Counted from the stretch's first letter, positions 23,769 through 33,483 are shown. The stretch: 57,358 nucleotides of DNA from Hyphomicrobiales bacterium (GCA_025359265.1 JANYHB010000057.1:1-57358), one strand, 5' to 3'. Notes: generated from the sequence alone by a model not told the origin. Program-made: numbers and translations.

Positions 23769-24853
23769 TATTCGGTCAACACCAAAGCATCATGCGGATT
23801 GAACGACACGAAAATTTTTTGTCCACGCTCCACCCCTGCTCCGCCGGTGCGTGAATCATTCTGCACGTTCACTTCCAACATCACACCATCCACATCGGCG
23901 ATGACATGGCTGGTATCGCCATAGTAGGCCACGTCTTTGATGATGGCGGGTTTGCACACCAACTTGGCGCCAATCGGCTTTTTTACCGTAAGCTTTAGCT
24001 TTTCAGGACGAATGGCAATCGTGGCCTCACTGCCACAAGTTTTGTCGGTGTCGATATCAAACTTGCCCAATACTTTGGTATTGCAGGATATCGTTTTGGT
24101 GTTCTGCCTCAAGATCGCAGCGTCCAGCAGATTTACTTTGCCGATAAAATCAGCCACGAACTTGGTTTTAGGCTGCTCGTATAAATCTGCCGGCGTGGCA
24201 ATTTGTGCCACACCACCTTTGTTCATCACCGCAATGCGGCTGGCCATGGAAAGCGCTTCGTCTTGATCGTGCGTGACGATAATGAAGGTGATACCCACCG
24301 TTTCCTGCAGGCGCGTCAATTCCAGGCGCATGTCGTCACGCAATTTAGCATCCAGGGCTGAGAGTGGTTCATCAAGCAACAAAACTTTCGGGCGTTTCAC
24401 CAATGCACGGGCCAAAGCCACGCGTTGGCGTTGGCCGCCCGACATTTGGTCGGGCTTGCGTGCGGCAAGATGTGAGAGCTTGACCATTTCCAAAGCTTCG
24501 GCCACGCGCCGTTTGATTTCGTCAGGTGCCACACCAGTTACTTTCAAACCATAGGCCACATTCTGCTCCACCGTCATATGGGGAAACACGGCGTAAGATT
24601 GGAACACCATGTTGGTGGGCCGCAAATTAGGAGGGGTGAAGGCCATGTCTTCACCGCCAATAAATATCTGTCCACTTGTTGGCGTTTCCAAACCAGATAT
24701 CATGCGCAGCAAAGTCGTTTTACCGCAGCCTGACGGGCCGAGGAGCGCAAAAAACTCATTCTGCTCAATGTCGATGGAGACATTGTCGACAGCTTTCACG
24801 CCTCCGGAAAATTCCTTCGTAACATTGCGGATGGAAATAATCGGTTCGCTCAT
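23768..24853 (-). CDS. potA: Polyamine ABC transporter ATP-binding protein (PotA-like)
   Basis: The cytoplasmic ATPase of a polyamine importer. It has Walker A GPSGCGKTT, Q-loop VFQSYAVFPHM, signature MSGGQRQRVALARAL, Walker B VLLLDEPLSALD, and the switch histidine in VTHDQDEA. The C-terminal 120 residues form a TOBE-type regulatory domain, as in PotA. Length is 361 residues. It follows the PotC-like gene with a 9-bp gap and an AGGAA ribosome-binding site. Confidence 0.9.
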   Translation of the reverse strand: MSEPIISIRNVTKEFSGGVKAVDNVSIDIEQNEFFALLGPSGCGKTTLLRMISGLETPTSGQIFIGGEDMAFTPPNLRPTNMVFQSYAVFPHMTVEQNVAYGLKVTGVAPDEIKRRVAEALEMVKLSHLAARKPDQMSGGQRQRVALARALVKRPKVLLLDEPLSALDAKLRDDMRLELTRLQETVGITFIIVTHDQDEALSMASRIAVMNKGGVAQIATPADLYEQPKTKFVADFIGKVNLLDAAILRQNTKTISCNTKVLGKFDIDTDKTCGSEATIAIRPEKLKLTVKKPIGAKLVCKPAIIKDVAYYGDTSHVIADVDGVMLEVNVQNDSRTGGAGVERGQKIFVSFNPHDALVLTE

Positions 24854-24862
24854 ATGTGTTCC

Positions 24863-25705
24863 TCAGTGGGCGGGCTTGCCCGGCCCCAGCATTTTCATGG
24901 CCAACAAAGTTGCGGCCAAGGTGATAACAATTAAAACGGTTGATGCGGCATTGATTTGCATATCCACCCCGCGCTTTACCATGCCGTAAATTTTTACGGG
25001 AAAGGTAACAGAGCCGGGGCCGGATGAAAACAGCGTGATCACAAAGTCATCCAGCGAAAGTGTGAAGGCCAGCAAGGCACCGGCAACCAAAGCGGGCATC
25101 ATGAACGGCACGAGAACATTAATGAACGTTTGCAATTCCGACGCGCCCAGATCTTTGGAGGCTTCTTCGAGCTGGCGGTTGAAACCAACAAGGCGGGAAC
25201 GCACGACAACTGCAACGAACGGGAATGAAAAAGCGATATGAGCGAAAATGATATTGATCAAATTTAAGGGCCATATCCAATCGCGCACAGCGGACATCAT
25301 CCCGGTATAAGAGAAAAACATCGATAGCGAAATTCCCATGCAGATTTCCGGCACCACAATGGGCAGCGCCACGAAATTTTCATAAACATGCTTCATCGGA
25401 AAACGGAACCGCCACAAGGTGAGGGCTGTCATCGCGCCAAAGATTGTAGAAAAAAAAGTGGAAATCAGGGCGATGGTGATAGAATTGATCAACGCATAAA
25501 AAACCTGGTCATTGTGCCAAGCCTTCACATAATTCAGAAAAGTAAATCCATGCCACACGCCGCTTTTGTCAACGTTGAAGGAGAAGGCAATGAGTGAAGC
25601 AATCGGCGCATAGAGGAACACCAACACCGCCGCAAACAATGCAATGATCCATGGCCTGCGCGCATAATCCAATGGGCCCTGCCCCGGCTTTAATGCAGCT
25701 CTCAT
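24863..25705 (-). CDS. potC: Polyamine ABC transporter permease (PotC-like)
   Basis: A 280-residue inner-membrane permease with six hydrophobic segments. The EAA loop reads LEEASKDLGASELQTFINVLVP, typical of PotC. The LSLDDFVITLFSSGPG segment is also characteristic of polyamine permeases. Its ATG overlaps the stop of the PotB-like gene by 4 bp (ATGA), so the two half-channels are translated together. Confidence 0.9.
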   Translation of the reverse strand: MRAALKPGQGPLDYARRPWIIALFAAVLVFLYAPIASLIAFSFNVDKSGVWHGFTFLNYVKAWHNDQVFYALINSITIALISTFFSTIFGAMTALTLWRFRFPMKHVYENFVALPIVVPEICMGISLSMFFSYTGMMSAVRDWIWPLNLINIIFAHIAFSFPFVAVVVRSRLVGFNRQLEEASKDLGASELQTFINVLVPFMMPALVAGALLAFTLSLDDFVITLFSSGPGSVTFPVKIYGMVKRGVDMQINAASTVLIVITLAATLLAMKMLGPGKPAH

Positions 25706-26574
25706 GCATCAACCCCTTTTGATCGCCGTGCCACCAGCCATTGCAGGAGAAGCGCAATCGACGTGGCATAGACGAGGATGAAAGAAAGAGCCGCGCCAAA
25801 GGGCCAGTTGTTGGCTTCCAAAAATTGATTCTGGATGGCATTGCCGATATTCCAATTATTAGGCCCGCCCAAAATATCTGACGTGAGAAAAGTTCCCAGA
25901 CACGGAATGAAAACCAGAATGATGCCGGTGATAATGCCGGGCAAAGTGAGTGGCCAGGTGACGCGCAAAAATGTGGTGGCTTGCGTTGCCCCCAAATCGA
26001 GGCTGGCTTCCAAAAAACTGCGATCAAGCTTTTCGATGGTGGAATAGAGCGGCAGCACCATAAAGGGCAAATAGACGTAGACAAGGCCCATCACCACCGC
26101 AGTGGTGTTGTTCAGCATTTCGAACGGCCCCAATCCCAGAACCCCCAAGGTTTGATTTACGACACCTGTTGATCTGAAAATTGAATAGAGAGCGTAAGTG
26201 CGGATCAACAGGTTGATCCAAAATGGGAGGATTAGAAGCAACAACAGCAATGGCCTCCACCGTGCCGGCGCGAAGCACACCGCCATGGCAAGAGGATAAG
26301 CCAGAGCAAGGCAGATGGCGGTGGCCAGAGCACTTGTCCAAATTGCCCGCCACAACAGGATGAGATAATTCTCGCCGCCTGCCGCAACGTAATTGCCCAG
26401 CGTGCTGAAATAATTATAGGCCGTGGTGGAGGTTTCACCATCCACGACGGCCTTGGACGAAAAGCTTAGAACAAAAAGAAACGCCATGGGAATAATGAAA
26501 AACACCAGCATCCAAACGGTGCCGGGGCTGGCCAGAGTCCAAAATACGCGCCGAAAGTCTTTCCAGTCATCCAA
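25702..26574 (-). CDS. potB: Polyamine ABC transporter permease (PotB-like)
   Basis: A 290-residue permease with six hydrophobic segments, the partner of the PotC-like subunit. The INLLIRTYALYSIFRSTG segment and the EAA loop LEASLDLGATQATTFLRVTW are typical of PotB/PotH. The frame begins with TTG at 26574; no in-frame ATG lies near, so the exact start is uncertain. A hairpin separates it from the binding-protein gene. Confidence 0.88.
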   Translation of the reverse strand: MDDWKDFRRVFWTLASPGTVWMLVFFIIPMAFLFVLSFSSKAVVDGETSTTAYNYFSTLGNYVAAGGENYLILLWRAIWTSALATAICLALAYPLAMAVCFAPARWRPLLLLLLILPFWINLLIRTYALYSIFRSTGVVNQTLGVLGLGPFEMLNNTTAVVMGLVYVYLPFMVLPLYSTIEKLDRSFLEASLDLGATQATTFLRVTWPLTLPGIITGIILVFIPCLGTFLTSDILGGPNNWNIGNAIQNQFLEANNWPFGAALSFILVYATSIALLLQWLVARRSKGVDA

Positions 26575-26644
26575 GATTCGATGGGTTCCCCTCTGCGAAT
26601 TTCACTCCGCTAAAGCGCACCTTATCCGATGGCTATGATAAGAC

Positions 26645-26668
26645 AAGAGCGACCCAAAGGCCGCCCTT
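26645..26668 (-). other. Intercistronic hairpin after the binding-protein gene
   Basis: On the minus strand AAGGGCGGCC pairs with GGGTCGCTCTT around a short T-rich loop (about 10 bp with two G-U pairs). It lies 24 bp after the stop of the PotD-like gene and before the permease gene. It probably protects binding-protein mRNA and reduces read-through. The following GTCTTATC is not a strong T-run. Confidence 0.5.
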
Positions 26669-26691
26669 GCGTCAGGCATATCTTTAAAGTG

Positions 26692-27768
26692 TCAGGCAGC
26701 CTGAATGGCGGTCCAAATTTCCTCGCGAGCAGCCGTTGCATCTTCGCCGAGATACTTACTGGGTTCGGCCTTCTTCAACTGCGCTGCTGATGGGAAAATG
26801 ATCGGGTTGTTTTTATATTCATCGCTCATCGTGGATTTGGCTGCGGCGTTGGGCGTTGGATAATGAATGGCATCCAGCAAGGCCGCATTCACTTTGGCAT
26901 CACAAATATAGTTGATATATTTTAGCGCGTTTTCAGGGTGCGGCGCGCCCTTGGCGATGGCCATGGTGTCTTGCCAGGTGTTGCCACCCTCTTTCGGCAG
27001 GATGTAATTCAGATCTCCCGTTGTGTCGTTGCGCATTTGGCCCAGAACGTCACCCGAGAACTCTGAGCAAATATCAACATCACCCGATGCAAGCAGGCTG
27101 TCTCCGTTATCCTTGGCGAAAAGCTTGATGTGTTTTTTGGCTGAAATCAACAGATCCTTGGCTTTGGCCAATTCTTTGGCGTTGGTTGAATTCCAGCTAT
27201 AACCCAAATATTGCAAGGCGCTGCCCAAGGCATATTCCTGATCTGCCTGAATGGAAATGCGGCCGTCAAAATCTGTTGAGTCCAAAAGATATTTCCACGA
27301 GTCCGGGGCCGTCTTGGCTTTGGATTTGCGGTAGCCGATGCCAAAGGTGCCCCAAACATAAGCCATAGAATATTTGCGGCCTGGATCAAATTCACCGTCC
27401 ATGAAGGCCTTGTCGTAATTTTTTATATTGGGAATTTTGCTGTGATCAAGCGGTATCAACATGCCGGCCTTGACAAAGCGCTGAATCCAGTTTGCAGAAG
27501 GCACAATCACGTCATAGCCTGGGTTGCCAGCTTTGAGTTTAGCGAAGAGTTCGTCGTTGCTGCCATAGAGATCAAGCTTCACTTCCACACCCGTTGCATC
27601 TTTGAATTCTGCCAGAGTGTTTTCGCCCAGATATGAATCCCAGCTGTAGAGGTTCATTTTCTTTTCTTCAGCGGCATAGGATTTATAGGGCAAGAGCGAG
27701 ATGCCCATGGCCATGCCGGTTCCTGCAGTGAGGAATTTGCGGCGGCTGATCTTCGATTTTTGCGACAT
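26692..27768 (-). CDS. Polyamine ABC transporter substrate-binding protein (PotD/PotF-like)
   Basis: A 358-residue extracytoplasmic binding protein. The N-terminus has SRRKFLTAG, a twin-arginine (Tat) motif, then a hydrophobic segment ending near YKSYAAEE, so export may be by Tat in the folded form. The mature start MNLYSWDSYLGENTLAEFKDATG is typical of PotD/PotF. Later blocks such as VPSANWIQRFVKAGML and EGGNTWQDTMAIAKGAPHP also match. Spermidine or putrescine is the likely ligand from the neighbouring catabolic genes. Confidence 0.9.
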   Translation of the reverse strand: MSQKSKISRRKFLTAGTGMAMGISLLPYKSYAAEEKKMNLYSWDSYLGENTLAEFKDATGVEVKLDLYGSNDELFAKLKAGNPGYDVIVPSANWIQRFVKAGMLIPLDHSKIPNIKNYDKAFMDGEFDPGRKYSMAYVWGTFGIGYRKSKAKTAPDSWKYLLDSTDFDGRISIQADQEYALGSALQYLGYSWNSTNAKELAKAKDLLISAKKHIKLFAKDNGDSLLASGDVDICSEFSGDVLGQMRNDTTGDLNYILPKEGGNTWQDTMAIAKGAPHPENALKYINYICDAKVNAALLDAIHYPTPNAAAKSTMSDEYKNNPIIFPSAAQLKKAEPSKYLGEDATAAREEIWTAIQAA

Positions 27769-27807
27769 GGTTAGTTCTCCGGGTTTTGCAAAATTCAGAT
27801 TATCAAA

Positions 27808-29193
27808 TTATGTGAGTTCGTCCATTACATCTTTGTAGGTTTTGTCGAGGGCGACGCGCGCCAAAGCCACAAGTTGGTCAATTTCGGCACGCGTGATACA
27901 AAATGGAGGTGCTACAACCATCGTGTCCCAACAAGCGCGCATCACCAACCCAGCGTCAAAGCAGTGGTCACGGCAAATGGTGCCCACCCGGCCTGGATCG
28001 CGGAACCGCTGCCGCTTGGCTTTAATGCAAGCCAGTTCCAAAGCGCCGATCAACCCAACAGAGCGTGTCTCGCCCACGATGGGGTGATCTGCCAGCGAAG
28101 CCAAAGCCCGGTTGAAATAGGGTGCCAATTCTGCCACGCGTTCAACCAGCTTCTCGTCTTGAATGATCTGGATGTTTTTGAGGGCCACGGCGGAGGCCAC
28201 GGGATGGCCATCATATGTCATGCCATGGGCAAATTCTCCACCCTTATCAAAAAATGGTTCGATAATATCTTTTGCGAAGGCCACCGCACCGATGGGCAGA
28301 TAGCCCGAAGAAAGGCCTTTGGCCATGTTCACAATATCGGGTTCATACCCAAAGGTTTCAAAACCAAACCATTTGCCGGTGCGGCCAAAACCGCAGATCA
28401 CTTCGTCTGAGATAATGAGAACGCCATATTTGCGGCAGATACGTTGAATTTCTGGCCAATAGCTTGCGGGAGGAATAAGCACGCCTGCTGCACCTTGCAA
28501 CGGCTCACCGATAAAGGCGGCCACGTTATCTGGCCCGAGTTCAAGAATTTTTTGTTCCAATTCGGCTGCGGCAACATGGCCAAATTCATCTGGCGTTTTG
28601 TCGCCGCCGAAATCATACCAATATGGCTGTTGAATGTGGTGGAAGCCCGGCAGCGGCGTGCCGCCCTGCTCATGCATACCCACCATGCCGCCCAGATTAG
28701 CGGCCGCCCAGGTTGAACCATGATAGCCGCGTCTGCGTCCAATCATGTGTTGGCGGTAAGGCTTGCCCATCACCGCCCAATAATGCCGCACGAAACGCAC
28801 AATGGTGTCATTGCCCTCAGAACCAGAATTAGTGAAGAATATCGTCTGGAATTTTTCGGGCAGAACGGAAGCGATTTTTTCAGCCAGCATGGTGGCAGGC
28901 ACCGTCGTGGTTTTGAAAAACGTGTTGTAATAAGGCAAATCCAGCATTTGTTTGTAGGCGACTTCGGCCAGCTCTTTGCGGCCATAGCCAATGTTCACGC
29001 ACCAGAGCCCCGACATGCCATCAAGAATTTTGTTGCCCTTGGCATCCCAAATCCACACGCCCTCGCCATGTGTAATAACCCGCGGGCCGCCATTTGCATG
29101 AAAAGTTTTGTGGTTGGTGAAAGGGTGGAAATGGTGGGCAATATCCGCGGCAATCAAGGCCTCGAGATTTAGATTCTTGGATTGGATATTCAC
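27808..29193 (-). CDS. Class III aminotransferase, probably putrescine/polyamine:pyruvate (SpuC-like)
   Basis: A PLP-dependent omega-aminotransferase. The N-terminal HHFHPFTNHK and LDGMSGLWCVNIGYGR blocks are typical of SpuC-like enzymes. The cofactor residues lie in FFTNSGSEGNDT, IISDEVICGFGRTGKW and NMAKGLSSGYLPIGAV, where the Lys forms the Schiff base. It is expected to transfer an amino group from putrescine to pyruvate. The frame opens with TTG at 29226. The GTG at 29193 with GAGG about 8 bp upstream is preferred, giving 461 residues. It is the first gene of the polyamine operon; the 200 bp upstream hold its promoter but no convincing box. Confidence 0.85.
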   Translation of the reverse strand: MNIQSKNLNLEALIAADIAHHFHPFTNHKTFHANGGPRVITHGEGVWIWDAKGNKILDGMSGLWCVNIGYGRKELAEVAYKQMLDLPYYNTFFKTTTVPATMLAEKIASVLPEKFQTIFFTNSGSEGNDTIVRFVRHYWAVMGKPYRQHMIGRRRGYHGSTWAAANLGGMVGMHEQGGTPLPGFHHIQQPYWYDFGGDKTPDEFGHVAAAELEQKILELGPDNVAAFIGEPLQGAAGVLIPPASYWPEIQRICRKYGVLIISDEVICGFGRTGKWFGFETFGYEPDIVNMAKGLSSGYLPIGAVAFAKDIIEPFFDKGGEFAHGMTYDGHPVASAVALKNIQIIQDEKLVERVAELAPYFNRALASLADHPIVGETRSVGLIGALELACIKAKRQRFRDPGRVGTICRDHCFDAGLVMRACWDTMVVAPPFCITRAEIDQLVALARVALDKTYKDVMDELT

Positions 29194-29395
29194 TTTTTCA
29201 GCCTCAGCGCTACAATGTGGTTTCAAGCCTTTTTGTCAGGCAATTCCGATAAACAAGTGGGCTGATATTATGGGTTAAAACCAATGCGCGCGCAGGCCAC
29301 AAGCAAAGCTTTTTTGCCACTTCGTAGGCCAAACAATCTGAAACGATCCATGTCCATTTATTGCACGGAACAAACCATCTTGCAATCAGCAACAG

Positions 29396-31921
29396 TTATC
29401 GGCTGCGCCTTGTTGGGGCCCTACTGTGATGATGGAAAAGGCTGATGACAAGCGCCATCAGAAAAATGGAAATGCTCAGCGGCATTGCTTCTTTGGCAAT
29501 CACTTCCACGCCGAGCGCAAAATAGGCTGAGGCACCAGCCAGCGCGATGCTTGGCAACATAAATACTTCAATGAAGGAAGCTGCGTTGGTCTGATGGCGA
29601 AGCATTGCAACGTGCACAATTCCAACAAAACAAGACAACAATGCCATTACGCTGATCAACCATATCAAATTGTAATCGGGATGACTTACGGTGTTGACGG
29701 CACAAGCCACAGCAATGGAAGCAGCGGTAAGCAACACTAAGCCTAACCATCTTTTCGACTCCCGAAATGTTAAAATAAGGACGGCAAGTGTGAAGCAGAT
29801 TGCCAAACCGACAACCTGCAAGATTGACCTTATCTGCTGGTTTACAAAACGCGATTGCAATACGGCAGGGTGCAACACGTTAAAGCCTGCTTGATCAAGG
29901 CCCACTGCCAAACGCTCATTGGATATGTCGGGGGCCGCGTCAACTTCAATGCGAAACGGGCCTGCGCCATGGCCAAACAGCGCTTGCAACTCGGTGGGTA
30001 GCGTTTCGATGTCGACAGGTGCCAGGCTGGATAGTTGCGCTGCCCGGTCTGCCAATCGATTGAAGCCACCGAAAAGTCGATGCTCCAATTGCGTAATCGG
30101 TTGATCTCTGTCGCTTGCATTCAACAGCGCCAGGCTGCGTCGAAACTGATCTGCCGCATCCGCCAAGCTTTTATCTTTGACTGCCAACAGGGCAATGCGC
30201 TTCAGGCTTTCCTGCATCGCATCAATCTGGTCGCGCAAATCAGTTGGCGGTTCACTTTGAATGGGTGTGATGCGCGGAAATTGATCAGCCAGTGCATGTA
30301 GCGCCGCGCGCTTTTCATCTTCACTCGGTGGCACGAACATACCAATCCAGCGAACCGCCCGTGCACCCGAAAATGATTTTAACCGCGTAATTATCGTTTC
30401 AACCTCTGAGACGTTTTGCGCAACAATGCTTACATTTGCGTCAGATGGAATTTGCACATCATTGCCACGCGACAACACCGCAGAAACAATGCTGGCAAAG
30501 ACAATGAGCCCGCCCAATGCCGGGGCTGCAATTTGCCAATACCTTGTTTCAAACAGCGCACGGTGGGCAGGTTCAATCCATTCTTTAGCCTGCCAATTGA
30601 TGGGAGAGCTGAAAAACCTAAAATACGTGATCAAAGCGGTTAATGAACATAACGGAACAGCCAGGCTGAAAAGGCCGATGGCGATGCCTGGCAACAAAAG
30701 CGCTGGCGATTGCATCATTGCCAAAACAAACCATGGCGCTGCCACTGCGACTGCGAATAGGGCGTAAATTTTGCCCTGCTGGTGCGCCAGAAGCATCAAG
30801 TCGCTCTGGTGCACCCTTTTGCCACCCGCACGCTCGGCCAACCGCAGCAACACATGCACATTGAAAAGCAACATATCAAAGATGATTGTAAATATAGCGG
30901 GCCAAAAGTTGCTCCAACTATCGGGCGCAATAAACATGAAAACAGCGATGATTGGTGCAGTGAATATCGCTGCTGGAAACAGGATGAGAAGCAAAAGCGG
31001 CATCTGCCCGACAAATACAGCCATGAGCAATCCGATAAATGCAAGCCCAATGAGTGTCGCCGCACTCACCCGCAATCTATCTGCAGGAGCTGAAACTGCC
31101 TTCGTCGGCGGCAAGCCTGCTTGCGTGAGTTGCGCTTTGGTTGCGGAGGTGCTGCGTAGAACTTCCAAAAGTTTGGATGTGGTGTTGCGTGCCGCGTCCT
31201 CTTGTCCGGCTTTCGGCAAGGCCAACAAAGTTACAGCGGTGGAGTTGACGGGAATACTTAGACTTGCAACTTTACTCCAATCCAAAGGCTTATCTTCGCC
31301 ATTGGCCAGTGCTTGCACTGCATTCGCAGCTTCATTCAATAGATCGGCAACTCCAGATGAAGAACGGCCCTGCTGCACAGCACCGGCAATTTCGCCAACC
31401 AGCGTTGTCATGCTCTGCGCATTTGGCGCTTCGGCAATCGCATCAAACAATGGCTTCAAGGAAATTGCATAGGCCACGCGATTTTTGATGTCATCCAGGG
31501 GCCGGAACAACATGCTATAATCATCATAAAAATCTTGCGTGCCCGGTGCAAAAACTAATTGGTAAATTTCGGTGCGCTCACGCAGTGCAGTCGTTAAATC
31601 AGCCAGCTGGCGAATTAACGTTTCCGAGTCACCATTGGCCAGCGAAACGGTTTGCAAGTTGGCAATATTTGCAAATTCTGCTGGAACAGGTGCCGCCGAA
31701 ATTGAAGCTAGGGGCAAAGGCAATCTTGTGGCGTGAGGATAGTGGCCGAACGCCAATACCAAAAAGATGCTCAGCCCAGAAAGCAATAGCCAAAATGCAC
31801 AAAGTTTCGCAGCATGGTTCCAAGCGAGCCTGACGATGCGGGCAAATATGTTGGGCTTCAGGCGAGCGGCGACCGCAGGCACAGGCCGATATGCAAAGTG
31901 CTCTGAGCCAGATAGCTTCAT
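29396..31921 (-). CDS. Divergent RND/MMPL-like membrane protein
   Basis: The 841-residue chain has the two-bundle layout of RND exporters in the HpnN/MMPL branch. There is an N-terminal helix (about 40-58), a soluble domain to about residue 285, and a bundle of about six helices (about 290-480). A second soluble domain follows to about 700, then five helices to the end. I see no clear GxxxD motif in the first bundle and no conserved charged pair, so proton-driven transport is uncertain. It ends the psd-pssA transcript, 9 bp after pssA. This suggests a role with phospholipids or another envelope lipid, which is an inference from position. Confidence 0.65.
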   Translation of the reverse strand: MKLSGSEHFAYRPVPAVAARLKPNIFARIVRLAWNHAAKLCAFWLLLSGLSIFLVLAFGHYPHATRLPLPLASISAAPVPAEFANIANLQTVSLANGDSETLIRQLADLTTALRERTEIYQLVFAPGTQDFYDDYSMLFRPLDDIKNRVAYAISLKPLFDAIAEAPNAQSMTTLVGEIAGAVQQGRSSSGVADLLNEAANAVQALANGEDKPLDWSKVASLSIPVNSTAVTLLALPKAGQEDAARNTTSKLLEVLRSTSATKAQLTQAGLPPTKAVSAPADRLRVSAATLIGLAFIGLLMAVFVGQMPLLLLILFPAAIFTAPIIAVFMFIAPDSWSNFWPAIFTIIFDMLLFNVHVLLRLAERAGGKRVHQSDLMLLAHQQGKIYALFAVAVAAPWFVLAMMQSPALLLPGIAIGLFSLAVPLCSLTALITYFRFFSSPINWQAKEWIEPAHRALFETRYWQIAAPALGGLIVFASIVSAVLSRGNDVQIPSDANVSIVAQNVSEVETIITRLKSFSGARAVRWIGMFVPPSEDEKRAALHALADQFPRITPIQSEPPTDLRDQIDAMQESLKRIALLAVKDKSLADAADQFRRSLALLNASDRDQPITQLEHRLFGGFNRLADRAAQLSSLAPVDIETLPTELQALFGHGAGPFRIEVDAAPDISNERLAVGLDQAGFNVLHPAVLQSRFVNQQIRSILQVVGLAICFTLAVLILTFRESKRWLGLVLLTAASIAVACAVNTVSHPDYNLIWLISVMALLSCFVGIVHVAMLRHQTNAASFIEVFMLPSIALAGASAYFALGVEVIAKEAMPLSISIFLMALVISLFHHHSRAPTRRSR

Positions 31922-31930
31922 GCCGCAGGC

Positions 31931-32740
31931 TTAATCCGAGTTGGCATTTTTCTTGCGGCGATAAGATATGACGCCCACTGGCAGCATGAGCAAATAAATT
32001 GCGGAGAGAACCGTCAACGTTTCCCAAGGGTATGAAATCAAGAATACAACAAACGAAGCCATAGCCGCCAAAATTGGCAAGAAAAATTCGCGCGGGATTC
32101 GAGCAATGGTCTTTCCCGAAAATGTAGGGATACGGCTGATCATCAGTACAGCGATAAGGATTTCATACACGGATATCGTTTTTGCAAAGGGATGGCCCTC
32201 GTCGATAACGCCCAGAAATCCCAGATAAAGCGGTGCCATAGCCAGCAAAGCACCAGCAGGAGCTGGCATGCCTGTGAAGTATCCACCTGCCCATGCAGGT
32301 TTCGCAGGAGAATCCACCGCGACATTGAACCGCGCCAGCCGCAAGGCACAACCAATGGCCAACATAAGGCAAACCACCCAGCCAAAAGTGCGCAGCGCAT
32401 TCAACGACCAGAAATAAACCATGATGGCCGGGGCCACGCCGAAATTCACAAAATCTGCCAATGAGTCAAGCTCCTCTCCGAAACGCGAAGTGCCTTGCAA
32501 ATAACGCGCCAACCTTCCATCCACCGCATCAAGAAATATGGCCAAAATAACGCCGGCTACAGCCAGTTCAAATTTGCCTTCAACCGCAAACCGAATTGCT
32601 GTTACGCCACTGCACAGCGCCATTAACGTTAACACGTTCGGCAACACGTAGCGGATAGGTATGGGCCTGAACGAACTCGGCTGGGCGGGGGTGATGACGG
32701 GCGCATTCTGATCAGCTTGCAAGGTTGAGCGTTTTGCCAT
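31931..32740 (-). CDS. pssA: CDP-diacylglycerol-serine O-phosphatidyltransferase
   Basis: PssA makes phosphatidylserine from CDP-diacylglycerol and serine in the inner membrane. The CDP-alcohol phosphatidyltransferase motif is perfect: Asp71, Asp74-Gly75, Ala78-Arg79, Gly88, Asp92 and Asp96 in the expected D-x2-DG-x2-AR-x8-G-x3-D-x3-D spacing. Several membrane segments follow. The ATG at 32740 is 2 bp past the psd stop and gives 269 residues; a TTG two codons earlier is unlikely. Psd, encoded just upstream, uses its product. Confidence 0.94.
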   Translation of the reverse strand: MAKRSTLQADQNAPVITPAQPSSFRPIPIRYVLPNVLTLMALCSGVTAIRFAVEGKFELAVAGVILAIFLDAVDGRLARYLQGTSRFGEELDSLADFVNFGVAPAIMVYFWSLNALRTFGWVVCLMLAIGCALRLARFNVAVDSPAKPAWAGGYFTGMPAPAGALLAMAPLYLGFLGVIDEGHPFAKTISVYEILIAVLMISRIPTFSGKTIARIPREFFLPILAAMASFVVFLISYPWETLTVLSAIYLLMLPVGVISYRRKKNANSD

Positions 32741-32742
32741 GT

Positions 32743-33447
32743 TCAAGCCTTGGTGAAACGAAGTGCCGCAGATGCATCTGCAAGATCTGCGAAAATGGTT
32801 TCGCCGGCAATTGCGCGCTGCCCTAGGCCCACGCGAAGACTCGCTTCAACGGGCAGATATACATCAACACGACTGCCAAACCGGATAAGGCCGAACCGTT
32901 GGCCAGCTTTCACGTCTTCCCCCTCGCCCACAAATTTTACGATGCGACGCGCCACCAAACCCGCAATCTGCACAACACCCAAGGCTGTGCCATTGCGCAA
33001 TTCAAGGGTGAAGGCCTGGCGCTCGTTATCCAGCGAGGCCTTGTCCAAATTTGCGTTCAAAAACAAACCAGGCACATAGGTGATCTTCCTAATTTTTGCG
33101 TCCACGGGCGCACGGTTGATGTGCACGTCAAACACATTCATGAAAACTGATATGCGGAGCATTTCTGCACGGGGCAAATCCAACTCTGGCGGTGGCAGCA
33201 ATTTCTCGATCGCACTGATTTGCCCATCGGCTGGAGAAATAACCAAGGTGTCGCTGAGGGGCGTAAAGCGCTCAGGGTCTCTAAAAAAATAGGCGCACCA
33301 AGCGGTCAAAACCACTCCAACGGCGGCCAGTGGCCACAGGCCAAACCAATAAAACAATAGCGTTACTGCCGCAAAAATTGCAACAAAGCGCCAGCCCTCA
33401 GGGTGAACCGGGACAAACCCAGATTTTATGCTTTCAAAAATCGTCAT
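32743..33447 (-). CDS. psd: Phosphatidylserine decarboxylase proenzyme
   Basis: Psd decarboxylates phosphatidylserine to phosphatidylethanolamine. The 234-residue length is that of the short bacterial type. Self-cleavage is expected at Gly191-Ser192 in RFGSRVDVYLP, where the serine becomes the pyruvoyl group. SPADGQISAI and FMNVFDVHINRAPVDA are further family blocks. The hydrophobic N-terminal stretch (21-54) anchors it. A GGAG ribosome-binding site precedes the ATG. pssA follows after 2 bp. Confidence 0.95.
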   Translation of the reverse strand: MTIFESIKSGFVPVHPEGWRFVAIFAAVTLLFYWFGLWPLAAVGVVLTAWCAYFFRDPERFTPLSDTLVISPADGQISAIEKLLPPPELDLPRAEMLRISVFMNVFDVHINRAPVDAKIRKITYVPGLFLNANLDKASLDNERQAFTLELRNGTALGVVQIAGLVARRIVKFVGEGEDVKAGQRFGLIRFGSRVDVYLPVEASLRVGLGQRAIAGETIFADLADASAALRFTKA

Positions 33448-33483
33448 TGAAACTCCGATTCAGCACCGTATAGTTGCGCGTGC

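Noticed and set aside
30771-31472. 233-codon plus-strand ORF opposite the RND-like gene
   Set aside because: It is antisense to a membrane protein with clear helices, and Ser/Ala-rich shadow composition with no motif argues against a gene.
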